Below are positions 33,441 to 45,199 of a stretch of DNA of 64,000 bases, piece by piece. Below the pieces are notes generated by a model. It was not told the origin of the DNA. It saw only the letters and a list, made by a program, of their open reading frames with translations, and did no database searches. Position numbers and translations under genes: made by a program. This stretch comes from Flabesymbios commensalis. Its lineage: Eukaryota > Annelida > Polychaeta > Terebellida > Flabelligeridae. The stretch lies in assembly GCA_964017125.1 (NCBI GenBank), contig OZ024903.1:81577916-81641915 (forward strand), in the 5' to 3' direction. Each line of letters opens with the position of its first letter. Within the stretch, counting starts at the first letter, position 1.

Positions 33441-33445
33441 ATAAT

Positions 33446-33554
33446 CCCAGTAAACACGAGACATTGATCCAATGGTGGATTAATGCTAGGTCAGCGTCGT
33501 AGACGGTGGCCTAGCGTTAACCCACCATTGGATCAATGTCTCGTGATGGCTGGG
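33446..33554. mobile_element. Hairpin MITE, CAAACACGA family (near-perfect copy)
   Basis: CCCAGTAAACACGAGACATT opens; AATGTCTCGTGATGGCTGGG closes; pairing runs on through CCAATGGTGGATTAATGCTA. Centre GCGTCGTAGACGGTGG. This is among the least damaged copies and gives the best view of the family. Confidence 0.9.
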
Positions 33555-33559
33555 ATATT

Positions 33560-34815
33560 GGACCTTGAAGAAGAATAAAGCTGAATTCATCCACTTTGAA
33601 AAGGTTCCTAATATACGCAGTTCTTTTGTCTATGCAAGCCCTTTGTCCAGGTGGATCACTCATCCGCCCATCAGTATGTATTCTTAGTCCGGACCGCGTT
33701 GATGACTTCCGATGGGTTGAACAAAATAATAACACAGTAAAAATAGTAAATGAAACAACATAGTTCAGAAAACCTCTATCAACACCATATAAATGTTAGC
33801 ATGGATGAGGCTCATTAAATAATGATACTTCACATAAATCAAAATATTTTGGAAAACGTTAGTAGGTCTAATAACCGTATATTTATTATCAATAAATAAA
33901 TGAACCTTTGTTTACCAGCTCAATTTTTTGGGATAAATATTGCACATGCAGTGATATGCAGGCGATATTAATATTTTAAATTTTAAATATACAATGCTAT
34001 GAGAACATTTAGTATAAACTTTCAGTATAAACTCGCATAATTGAGATTATGATATGTAGATTTTAGAAAAAATATAAAGTTTTATTACACACTTTAAAAT
34101 TATGTTCAGTTTTCGCTTCGTTGTATACTTTTTGCATATAAATAGATATCTAAATTTTAAATACATCACTGGTGCATGCATTAAAAAAAAGGTAATATAA
34201 ATATTCCTAATGGTATAACTTTATAAAACAAATACCATTGATATATGGCCAAAGCCCGCCACTTCAAGACTTTTCCACAAGCTACATATAAAAAATCAAC
34301 TTCACACTAGACCTCTTTTTGCAACTTTATTTTAAAATATAGAAATTGTTTTTTCTCGTCCTAAAAAAATGAGATACCAATAAAACATAAATAAAATTAT
34401 TAATCATTTTTTAATGAACAATTCAAAGCACCAAAAAACACACACAGAATACGTTGCAGTTTTTTGTAGTTTAAACACTTCCCAGAATATCTGATATCCA
34501 TTGGCCATTTTTGTACAAAAGTATACAAAATAAAAACATGCACAATTAAATATAATAATGTAATTTCAATGTTTCTAAGTTTCAATGGTCTTGATACATT
34601 GCAGTATACGAGATATAAAGGTTTTTTCAAAATAGAAGTGTAATTTTATTTTAGTTTTTTCCTGATAAGAACAGTAGTGTGTACATGTTCAATACCTTTT
34701 CAATATTGTTAAAAAGAAACCTAGGCAATGAAATAAATTGTGTGTGTCATTGTCAACAGACTTATTGTACCTACTATTTCGCTATACTTCACTAGGCATA
34801 AAATCATTAGCAGAA
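33560..34815. other. No gene recognised
   Basis: Strongly AT-rich; short frames only. Confidence 0.4.
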
Positions 34816-34819
34816 TTAA

Positions 34820-35370
34820 AAGTAACGTATTCTGTATATGTGTGTATAATGGACGTTATTACACACTGCCACATTGAATAATCGAGGTGTTTTTTTTGTC
34901 TACGCACATTTTTGATTATTTCTATAACTATATCTACTGAGTTTCTGTCATTTCATGCCTGTTGATTAATATTTCCAATAAAAATGCAGAATACGTTACC
35001 AAAATACGTTACATAACTAGCAGAATTCATGGTATGATAAAGTAAAGATACTAAATGTCACTATATCCAGTAAATAGTTGTATCATACAAAGTGTGAGTG
35101 TTTTGTACTTTTGTTGCAAGACAGAATGCACTATTACAACATTGTGTAGTGAAGAGCAAAATACGGAACCAAAATACGTTACAAAATGTAACGTATTTTG
35201 TGTAACGTTTTCTGGATTTGTTTTTCTTTTTCACAATTGTAAAGCTGGGTTCAGTGGCCAGGCTGAATTTTTACTTGCTGCGTGGAGACATACCTAGTGA
35301 GTGGTGACTAAGGGGTCATTTGTTGCTAAGTGTGCATATCACTATTAGTCCATGTAACGTATTCTGTTTT
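34820..35370. repeat. Scattered TGTAACGTATTTTG motif with one perfect hairpin
   Basis: The motif or its inverse occurs at 34,821, 34,987, 35,001, 35,171, 35,187, 35,201 and 35,353. At 35,171-35,199 AAAATACGTTACA and TGTAACGTATTTT form a perfect 13-bp stem around AAA. Copies lie at irregular distances, not as a tandem array. Confidence 0.7.
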
Positions 35371-35676
35371 CTTAAAAAAAGCGTCTGCTTGTTTCTATTG
35401 ATTATTGCAAAAGTAGTATTGTTAGTATCACATCATTTTTTGTCTTCGTATATACCTACCTTAGATTACATATTCATCAGACAGCAAGGAACTTTAGTTG
35501 ATCTTAGAATTTTTGGCAGATAAAAACAACTAACTATACCCGCCGTCAGATTACCTTGTATCGCATGTTTTTCGCCGATTTTTAGCCGAGAGCATCCCAA
35601 CAATATTCAGCCAACATTGAGGACGATGGACCAGCAATTACCCAATGCTAATTTATCGGAATTATCATGCTTAGTA

Positions 35677-38600
35677 GTAGGGGAGCTTAACCCAAAAACG
35701 ATGGTCGAATCGTTCACTTCATTGAAAAAGTCTGAAATTTTTGTCACAGGCTGACATGACCTAGACATTTCAGAATCTGCCGACAGACAAGTGAAATGTG
35801 CCCCCTAGCGGCCATATTGAACGATTCAAAATGGCCGCCACTAAAAACCTTGCGCAAGATAACTTTTTAACTAAAAATCACAGAATAACTTGTAATACCT
35901 CTATTCTAACGTATTTGAGACCAAGGATCACAATTATGATGTCATTTTCAATCTAAAATGACAAAATCGAGGTCATATGACGATATAAGCGTAAAAAAAT
36001 AAAATTATTTATATTTTCCGTAAATTTTAAAGCGCTCCAAAACTCCACAGTTGATAAACACGTTAACGCAGTAAAAGAAATTCCAAAACTTTAAGAAACA
36101 TGGCGCATCATTACATTAATACGTAATACTAAAACAGTAAGAATGGATGATTTTCAATTGAATTGATCCACAACCATTTATCTGAATAATTTTGTACATT
36201 TACAGTTAATTCTGTCAACTCTGCACACGAATTTTAAACCAGTGCATAATTATTATTATTATTATTATTATTATTCTTAGGCCTTTCCAAGTAACCAGAT
36301 AAAGTATCACAAAGTACAAAGCTTGACATGATAAAAAAGCTACTTAATTCAATTTTTCATGGACAATGACAATGGCAATTCAATAACAAAAAGAATAGAT
36401 AATATGTAGTACCTTCTGAAAATTGAACTGTCTGTATATATCGTATGTCATGGAATTAATGCGAAATAATAAAAACAAATGAAAAACAAATATTATTTCA
36501 TGACCAAATAAAAGTAGAGATGTTTTCAGTGCAATCATGTGTTTAGTTACTGGTCAGCAGTTTTGTTATTCACAAAACCTCCCCAACTCTTGCATATAAT
36601 TATGGAGGTGCACCGTAAACCCGACTTACTAGCATCAGCGAGTTTCGTCTTGAATGACAACCACTTGTTTCCATCCCATTCCTATCCTCAATTGGAAAAG
36701 TCTGGTACCACCTGATGGCATGATTGCCTGCTTACATATATAGGAAGCATGTAGGAATGATCTTTTGACGTGCACACAGAAAAATTCCCATCGCTTCATG
36801 TTGACAGACTCTGACTTGAGAGACCTAGGTTTGTCTAGAGTGCAATTAAATTTGGTCATTTAATGTATTTGTAAATCTAACATGGCACATGTTCTGTTGG
36901 ACAGCATAGAGTCATATGGAGTTATCTTATTTTCGTTTATTTTTGGACAGACAGTTTGCTAATCTCTCTTTGGAATTGGTGTACTCCCAGTTAGAGCAAT
37001 TTGGGCAGGGGGGCTGATGCAGTGGTTATAAAGCGGTCTGCTTGAAAAGTCGGGAGATCGCGGGCTCGTCCCCCGCTCTGGCATTCAGGTTTCAGAGAAA
37101 CAAAGCTTTCTTTCCCACTCACTCGTAAAGATAACTCGAAAGTGTGATCTTATTCATCTCATCATTTGCAGAGGGGGTGATTTGGCTCTTCAGATAGGGC
37201 ATTAGATGCATGTGTATGCAATCATTAAATGTTTCTGCACGAACTGAACGTACGATGTGAATTAAAGCAGCCGCATCGAGAACATGGACTGAGCATGAGC
37301 ATACCACGCTCAGCAAGGAATGGTGAAAAAATCTGACATATTTCCATTATTTCGGGACTGTAGAGACATAAGAAGTGTAGCATTTTGCATCATTATTCCC
37401 ATATTCTTGGAATCGTGCTTGGTAGATTATTTCATGCCCACACTATTCATACAGATCACATCCAATCTCTTTGACTGTAATTTCATGTTCCCATTACATC
37501 ACCAGTGCCAATTACTACATGGACAGCATCCAAGAATGGACTTGCATGATCTACGAGTACTTTCATGAAACTTACGACGTCAATGATAAAGTGTCGTTCT
37601 GGAGCTTATAGAGATTATTTGTGATGAGTTACGATGGTTCTGTACACTTTCAAATTCAGTAATGAATGTCAGAAAATCAGGTGCAGCTAGCATGTACAAT
37701 GCAATATAATCAGTATTGTCATACAGATCTGATAAGCAACCACCACCAGCTTGTACTACCGATTGCTATGTTCATGAGACTGATCCATCAAATAAAATTG
37801 ATGAATAGACCGTTGAACAACGAAAATATCAAAATGTACAGAAAACCACATCACTAAATCATTTACATGGTTCGGTAACCATCTGGAAAAAATTGTGTGG
37901 GCAAACGCGACACAATTCATCCAAGTCATTGAGCTCAAAACCACCATCACTCAGAGAGTGCACAAACGACAAATAAGAATTTCCACCTCGATAATAAGTG
38001 AACAGTACTTATACATACATCCCTCCCTCGACTGTTTGTCAAATCATTCTTCAAATAAGTCTGTATTACTCCGTGACTACAGGTAGGCCTATGCTCCTTG
38101 CTGAATAAGATAGAGGGCCACCAATGAAACTTGATTATCATACCGAGTGCGCTTAATATGGTGGTCAGCAAGCGTTGATACAGCTCTGCCAGAGGTGAAC
38201 ACACCAGCCTTAGACATCACCCACTCCCCATCCAGAGCCACAGATAAAATGAGTTTTATCTTCAAAAGTCCGCCTATCAAAATTACGAACTTGACGTCAC
38301 CAAGGATTGAAGAAAATTGCAGGAAAGGATTTGTCAGGAAAGAGAGGTAAAATGTCAATTTCTGCTCGAGGTTTGACGGAGCTTTATTCTTTCATTCGAG
38401 AATGATAACCTGACCAGGTTGTCATAATGTTGTTATCAACCTCCTCTTTAGTTAGGAGTTCACAAACGTGCTTTATCCAAACTGTTTCTCTTATCTCAGA
38501 CCAGGGGTCCTATAATATGAAGGCCTTGCCACATTACCATCCTCAATTTTTGGCATAAACAAATCCATGCGGCTGAGACAAACAGGAGGGGGTACAATTA

Positions 38601-39556
38601 CGGGGGCATATCATACGATATACTGAGGCCAAGAAGGTGAATGTGCCAATAAGGACTGGTGTTTGAGATGAATAGTATTGTGTAATTCAATACATATGTA
38701 AGCCAATACATATGTAAGGCTCTCTTCTATGGTGTATTTGGACAGTGAACTGAAAGGGAGAGCCATATTTATTTGTATTTTATATCACCACCTGACAAAC
38801 AACACACGCTAATTAAGATCTCTGACCCATAACATTATCAAAGTTATAAAATTATTTTAAAACTATATTTATTCAGCATTTAAACATCGACCTATGAGAA
38901 AAATAGTAATAAGCAAATTTTAAACGATTTTGACCTTGGTGTTGTTATTTAACCTTAACCTTTCAACTTTTGATCGAAAATGACGTCATAATCGTCATCC
39001 TCGACCTCACATACCCCAGAAAAGAGGTATCACATGTGGTTCTCCGATGAAAAATAAAAAAGTTAGCATGAGTAATCCATTACTGTGGCGGCCATTTTGA
39101 TATTGCCCAATATGGCCGCTAGAGAAAAAAAATCTTGTCCGTCGGCAGATTCTGAAATATTCAGGATTCCAAAAATATACGAGTTTATTCAGCTTTTTAA
39201 ACATAGACCAATGAGAAAAACAGTAATAGGCAAATTCTAAACGATTTTGACCTTGATGCTGTTATTTGACCTTGACATTTCAAATTTTGATGGAAACTGA
39301 TGTCATAATCGTCATCCCCGACCTGAAATACCCTGGAAAAGAGGTATTACATGTGGTTCTGTGATGATTAGTTAAACAGTTAGCATATATAATGCATTGC
39401 AGTGGCGGCCATTTTGAAAATGCCTAATATGGCCGCTAGAGGAAAAAGATCGTTTGTCTGTCGGCAGAGTCTGAAATAGCCAGGTCATTTCAGCTTGTGA
39501 CAAAAATTTCAGACTTTTGCAACTAAGTGAACGATTATTTGATTAAGCCCCCCTAC
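35677..39556. mobile_element. 3.9-kb element with ~350-bp inverted ends
   Basis: Left end GTAGGGGAGCTTAA and right end TTAAGCCCCCCTAC are inverse, each flanked by TA, which suits a TA target duplication of the Tc1/mariner kind. The inverted match continues with gaps for about 350 bp through GTCTGAAATTTTTGTCACA, CTGCCGACAGACAA and AAAATGGCCGCCACT. The right arm holds an extra diverged unit (about 38,860-39,180). The interior has a SINE insertion near 37.05 kb and short frames but no recognised transposase. Confidence 0.7.
37015..37165 (+). mobile_element. tRNA-derived SINE within the 3.9-kb element
   Basis: GATGCAGTGGTTATAAAGCG resembles an A box region and GCGGGCTCGTCCCCCGC a B box. The linker TTCAGGTTTCAGAGAAACAA and tail TGTGATCTTATTCATCTCAT match other copies here. 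Inserted after the host element, so younger than it. Confidence 0.65.
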
Positions 39557-39847
39557 TATACTGGAATGAGAGCCTCTCATTGTGTTTTAATTGCACGTCC
39601 TAGGCACATCAATAATAAAGGCCTAATATAGACCTATTATCGGTGTGCCTAGTGCTATGCGTCTGGAAGCGTCTTTGCGAAGCAGCTAGAGGGTCTATCC
39701 CGTCATTCACAGGTGTAGTTACACTAAGTGAGAGCGAATACATTTAAAGACTACAGGTGTGGAGGGTCTGGCGGCTCTGTGACTCTCCAAATGTTATGTT
39801 ACAGATCCATGTTAATGCAGAAGCGGATACAGGATTTTATCTCATCC

Positions 39848-42800
39848 CCACAATCCCACCATCACCGTGAACACTACAATTACCTCAACCATCACCACAA
39901 ATATCATCCTCACAACTGCCATCACCACAAACCCCTCCACCACCACAGACCCCACCATCACAAAAAACAGCACCACAAACCCCACTATCACTAGAGCCAG
40001 CAACACAGACCCCACCATCACCACAAACCCGACCATCACACAAACCATCACCACAATCCCCACCATGAACACAAATACCACCATCACACAAAATATCACC
40101 ACAATCCCCACCATCACCACAATCCCCACGATCACCACAAACCCCACCACCAAATCAACCATCACCACAAACCCGACCATCACACAAACCATCACCACAA
40201 ACCCCACCATGAACACAAATCCCACCATCACACAAAATATAACCACAATCCCCACCATCACCACAATACCCACCATCACCACAAATCCCACCATCATCAT
40301 AGCTCAAACCATCACCACAATCCTCACCATCATCATAACTCAAAACATCACCACAAACCCCACCATCATCATAACTCAAATCATCACCACAATCCCCACC
40401 ATCATCATAACTCAAACCATCACCACAAACCCCACCATCATCATAACTCAAACCATCACCACAAACCCCACCATCATAATAACTCAAAACATCACCACAA
40501 ACCCCACCATCATCATTACTCAAACCATCACCACAAACCTCACCATCATCATAACTCAAACCATCACCACAAACCCCACCATCATCATAACTCAAACCAT
40601 CACCACAAACCCCACCATCCTCAAAACTCAAACCATCACCACAAACACCACCATCATCATAACTCAAACCATCACCACAAACCTCACCATCATCAAAACT
40701 TAAACCATCACCACAAACCCCACCATCATCATAACTCAAACATTCACCACAAACTCCTCAACCATCACCACAAATATCATCATCACAACTGCCATCACCA
40801 CAAACCCCTCCACCACCACAGATCCCACCATCACAAAAAACAGCACCACAAACCCCACTATCACTAGAGCCAGCAACACAGACCCCACCATCACCACAAA
40901 CCCGACCATCACACAAACCATCACCACAATCCCCACCATGAACACAAATACCACCATCACACAAAATATCACCACAATCCCCACCATCACCACAATCCCC
41001 ACGATCACCACAAACCCCACCACCAAATCAACCATCACCACAAACCCGACCATCACACAAACCATCACCACAAACCCCACCATGAACACAAATCCCACCA
41101 TCACACAAAATATCACCACAATCCCCACCATCACCACAATACCCACCATCACCACAAACCCCACCTTCATCATAGCTCAAACCATCACCACAATTCTCAC
41201 CATCATCATAACTCAAAACATCACCACAAACCCCACCATCATCATAACTCAAATCATCACCACAAACCCCACCATCATCATAGCTCAAACCATCACCACA
41301 AACCCCACCATCATCATAACTCAAACCATCACCACAAACCCCACCATCATAATAACTCAAAACATCACCACAAACCCCACCATCATCATTACTCAAACCA
41401 TCACCACAAACCTCACCATCATCATAACTCAAACCATCACCACAAACCCCACCATCATCATAACTCAAACCATCACCACAAACCCCACCATCCTCAAAAC
41501 TCAAACCATCACCACAAACACCACCATCATCATAACTCAAACCATCACCACAAACCTCACCATCATCAAAACTCAAACCATCACCACAAACCCCACCATC
41601 ATCATAACTCAAACATTCACCACAAACTCCTACATCATCATAACTCAAACCATCATCACAAACCCCACCATCATCATAACTCAAACCATCACCACAAACC
41701 CCAACATCATCATAACTCAAACCATCACCACAAACCTCACCATCATCATAACTCAAACCATCACCACAAACCCCACCATCATCATAACTCAAACCATCAC
41801 CCCAAACCCCACCATCATCATAACTCAAACCACCACCACAAACCCCACCATCATCATAACTCAAACCATCACCACAAACCCCACCATCCTCAAGACTTAA
41901 ACCATCACCACAAACCTCACCATCATCATAACTCAAACCATCACCACAAACCCCATCATCATCATAACTCAAACCATCAGCACAAACCCCACCATCATCA
42001 TCACTCAAACCATCACCACAAACCTCACCATCATCATAACTCAAACCATCACCACAAACCCCACCATCATCATTACTCAAACCATCACCACAAACCCCAC
42101 CATAATCATAACTCAAACCACCACCACAAACCCCACCATCATCATAACTCAAACCATCACCACAAACCCCACCATCATCATAACTCAAACCATCACCACA
42201 AACCCCACCATCATCATAACTCAAACCATCACCCCAAACCCCACCATCATCATAATACAAACCATCACCACAAACACCACCATCATCATAACTCAAACCA
42301 TCACCACAAACCTCACCATCATCAAGACTTAAACCATCACCACAAACCTCACCATCATCATAACTCAAACCATCACCACAAACCCCACCATCATCATAAC
42401 TCAAACCATCACCACAAATCCCACCATCATCATAACTCAAACCATCACCACAAATCCCACCATCATCATAACTCAAACCATCAGCACAAACCCCACCATC
42501 ATCATAACTCAAACCATCACCACAAACACCACCATTATCATAACTCAAACCATCACCACAAACCCCACCATCATCATAACTCAAACCATCACCACAAACC
42601 CCACCATCATCATAACTCAAACCATCACCACAAACCCCACCATCATCATAACTCAAACCATCACCACAAACCCCACCATCATCATACCTCAAACCATCAC
42701 CACAAACCCCACCATCATCATTACTCAAAACATCACCACAAACCTCACCATCATCATAACTCAAACCATCACCACAAACCCCACCATCATCATTACTCAA

Positions 42801-42850
42801 AACATCACCACAAACCCCCACCATTATCATAACTCAAACCATCACCATTA
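39848..42850. repeat. 36-bp minisatellite, 3 kb, with 873-bp internal duplication
   Basis: Main unit: ACCATCACCACAAACCCCAC then CATCATCATAACTCAA, 36 bp, some 55-60 units. The first part (39,848-40,280) is a looser CCACCATCACCACAAA repeat. The landmark CTAGAGCCAG at 39,991 recurs at 40,864, 873 bp later, together with its surroundings, so a block of 873 bp was duplicated. Both 36 and 873 are multiples of three, giving stop-free frames of 320 codons on plus (TITTNPTIIITQ repeats) and 600 on minus (GDGLSYDDGGVC repeats). I treat both as artefacts. Confidence 0.93.
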
Positions 42851-42905
42851 CATCAGTAGGCCTGCAAGCCATGTGGTCAATAGGCTCATGCAGTAAAACA
42901 ATTGC

Positions 42906-43560
42906 CCACCGTCTACGATGCTGAGCCAACATTAGCCCAGTATTGGGTTACCGTTTCGTATAGAACGCCACGCTGCATGTGGGCCAGTGTCACAGATGGC
43001 GAGCCGACATTAACCCAGCTTTTGTTCAAAGCATCGTGGGGTATTACAGCCAGCATGATGTGTAGGCCTACTGACTTCGGTTCAATGGATAATAGCCAGC
43101 ACCGGCGACGCTGGCCCAACATTTACCAGCCATTGAGACGGTGCCGGCTTGCACTGCCAGACCCGCAGCCTAGCAAACACGAGGCGTTGAGCCAGTGCTG
43201 GTTTTATGCTTGGCCAGCGTCGCAGTCGGTGGGCCAGAATTGGAACAGCATTGGGTCAATGTCTCGTGTTTGCTGGGAGTGTTGACAGGCCATATTTGTG
43301 TTTTGCACATCACCGGATGTGAAGATAATAAAAATGTTGCCCAACTGATTGAGCCTAAAGACGATTTAGTTACTGTAGATCATATTCCCGGCAGCAAGTC
43401 TTGACACAGCGTGGTCTCAGGAGTAGCTAACCCTGCGGGGGGAAATGCTGTAGATATAAAAACGGGTTCCACCACAGGAAAATACATAGTCTCTACCTGT
43501 CTACTGTCCAGAGGAGCTATTTAGTAACATTAATTACAAAACTGCAAAAGCCATTGACAC
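42906..43560 (+). mobile_element. Partial copy of the 22.7-kb compound MITE element
   Basis: Matches 22,755-23,560 in order with small changes: GCCAACATTAGCCCAGTATT, CATCACYGGRTGTGAAGATA, GCAGCAAGTCTTGACA and CTGTCCAGAGGAGCTATTTA. It starts inside a hairpin MITE and includes a good one at 43,169-43,277. Confidence 0.8.
43169..43277. mobile_element. Hairpin MITE, CAAACACGA family
   Basis: CCTAGCAAACACGAGGCGTT to AATGTCTCGTGTTTGCTGGG, centre GCGTCGCAGTCGGTGG. Orthologous in position to 23,156-23,264 within the compound element. Confidence 0.8.
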
Positions 43561-44295
43561 AACATCTAATAGAAATGAAGTGAAATAAAATGAAAAAATT
43601 CTAATGCGCCTAAATCCTCGGTGTCCCGAGCTCAGAGGCGCTGCATATCCGAATCAGGCTCGAATAGCATTGTCCGTTTGACGTTCCAATTCGTAGATAC
43701 AGCATGCCGGGACACAGAGGATTTAAGATGGAGAGGCTTGGCCGAAATATAAAGTCGTTAATTTTTTCCGAAATGACTGTGCGGATTTAGATTTTTTAAT
43801 CTCAAGAGGGATACAATTCCAGAGCTGGGGGGACGCAACCGAAAAAGCCTTTTCACCCATCTTTGAACTCACTCTGGGAACAACCAGTTGATCGTTATCT
43901 GAGTAGCGGAGATTACGGGTTCTGTTTAAAGGCTATGTAGATATACTGGCTGACATGAACATATTACTTTATATGTGAGAGTGCGTATTTTGTATTTTAT
44001 TCTGAATTGAACATTGAGCCAATGTAGGGATTTTAACAAAGGTTGTAATACTGCAGGATCGTGGAGAACGGGTCAGCTGGAGGGGAGACATATCCAGTTG
44101 TTTTACAAAATACTAGACGCTTCTAGTTTTATACTTTCCCATATATGAGAAGCTTAAATCAAACTTACGTTGTGAGAAATGTTTTTATCACATGAACAAT
44201 TATTTTCGGAATATCAAATTATTATTGAGTATGGGGTGTACATGTGAACTGGTACTTTTAATGTTACCGTAAATGAACATTGTGTAAATATAAAA
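43561..44295. other. Unidentified, possibly old retroposon sequence
   Basis: No gene named. The stretch GACGCAACCGAAAAAGCC with its surroundings (about 43,800-43,930) has a coding-like feel but no frame I can assign. GAGGGGAGACATATCCAG at 44,084 repeats a motif found at 23,580. Confidence 0.3.
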
Positions 44296-44575
44296 AATGA
44301 AATCAATCGGGCTTTAGGCCACCTTTGTGCGGAATATATAGGCTAAACTGGGCCAGGGGAACCTCCTGAGGATGGTGAGATGATTGAGATGACACTGTCC
44401 TCCAGACACAGGATTCGACATTAGAGCCCTGGCGGTCTGAGGCCGAGCACGCTACCTCTCGGTCACGGAGGCTCCCCACAATACTGACTTTCACACGTGG
44501 ATGGGGAAGAAACATTTCTGTTTCTTTTAAACCGCCGAGACCGGGAACCGAACCCCTAACTCTGGCGTTGTGTAA
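44296..44575 (-). mobile_element. Dimeric tRNA-derived SINE, best copy
   Basis: Minus strand, 5' to 3': a first head with GGGGTTCGGTTCCCGG (B box), linker AACAGAAATGTTTCTTCC, a second head GTGACCGAGAGGTAGCGTGC (A box) and ATGTCGAATCCTGTG (B box), a core CTGGAGGACAGTGTCATCTC, then tail GGCCTAAAGCCCGATTG. Two tRNA-like heads in series make this dimeric. The copies at 60, 37,015, 51,715 and 55,035 keep different parts. Confidence 0.7.
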
Positions 44576-44704
44576 ATATAATGTCATGAAATCTGTGACT
44601 TTCAACACAGAAACACAGCTGTTAACCCCATTTAGAGAGAAATAAAAATATATAATATAAAAAATGAGTTTAAACATGTTTAAAACAAATTTCAATAAAT
44701 CCTT

Positions 44705-44990
44705 TTCATTTTCAGTTAAATACCTTGAAAACTGACATAATTATATGGGTTTTCGTTATCTGTGTGTCTATTGCCATTGTCCGTTTTCATGTGCGACGAA
44801 AACGAGGCTATGGCGGCTATCTTGATCAATTGATTCTATCAATTCGAATAAATCGTTCTTATTTTCAGCTCAATGTCTTGCAACCTGACATAATATATAG
44901 GTTTTCGTGGTCTGCGAGAGTCTTCTGGCATTGTCCGTTTTCATGTGCGACCGAAAACGAAGCTGCGGCGGCCACGTTCAGTTAAATACG
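44705..44990 (-). repeat. ~154-bp tandem repeat, two units, inverted relative of 5.8-6.1 kb
   Basis: CATTGTCC landmarks at 44,775 and 44,929; each followed by GTTTTCATGTGCGAC and a GAAAACGA stretch with GGCGGC. Orientation is opposite to the 5,805-6,092 copy. Confidence 0.7.
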
Positions 44991-45199
44991 ACATCTCGTT
45001 TAAATATCTACATATATACATTTTTGTTGTCTTAGAGTATTGACATAGCGTAGTGGCAGCAGTTGTGTCAAATTTGTGACAATTTTGTATCACTACATCA
45101 GTCGAGGGGTGTTTGAGTGCTTGCACTAATAAACATTCCAGTTTTAAATATATTTTATGTTTTTTCCATGATGCTTGTAAAGCGCATATAAACTATAAA

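Noticed and set aside
41028-42830. 600-codon frame on the minus strand (and 320 codons on plus) in the 36-bp array
   Set aside because: Open on both strands because the unit length is a multiple of three and lacks stops; no start context, domain or non-repetitive sequence.
44303-44695. 130-codon minus-strand frame
   Set aside because: Lies within the SINE and its flank.
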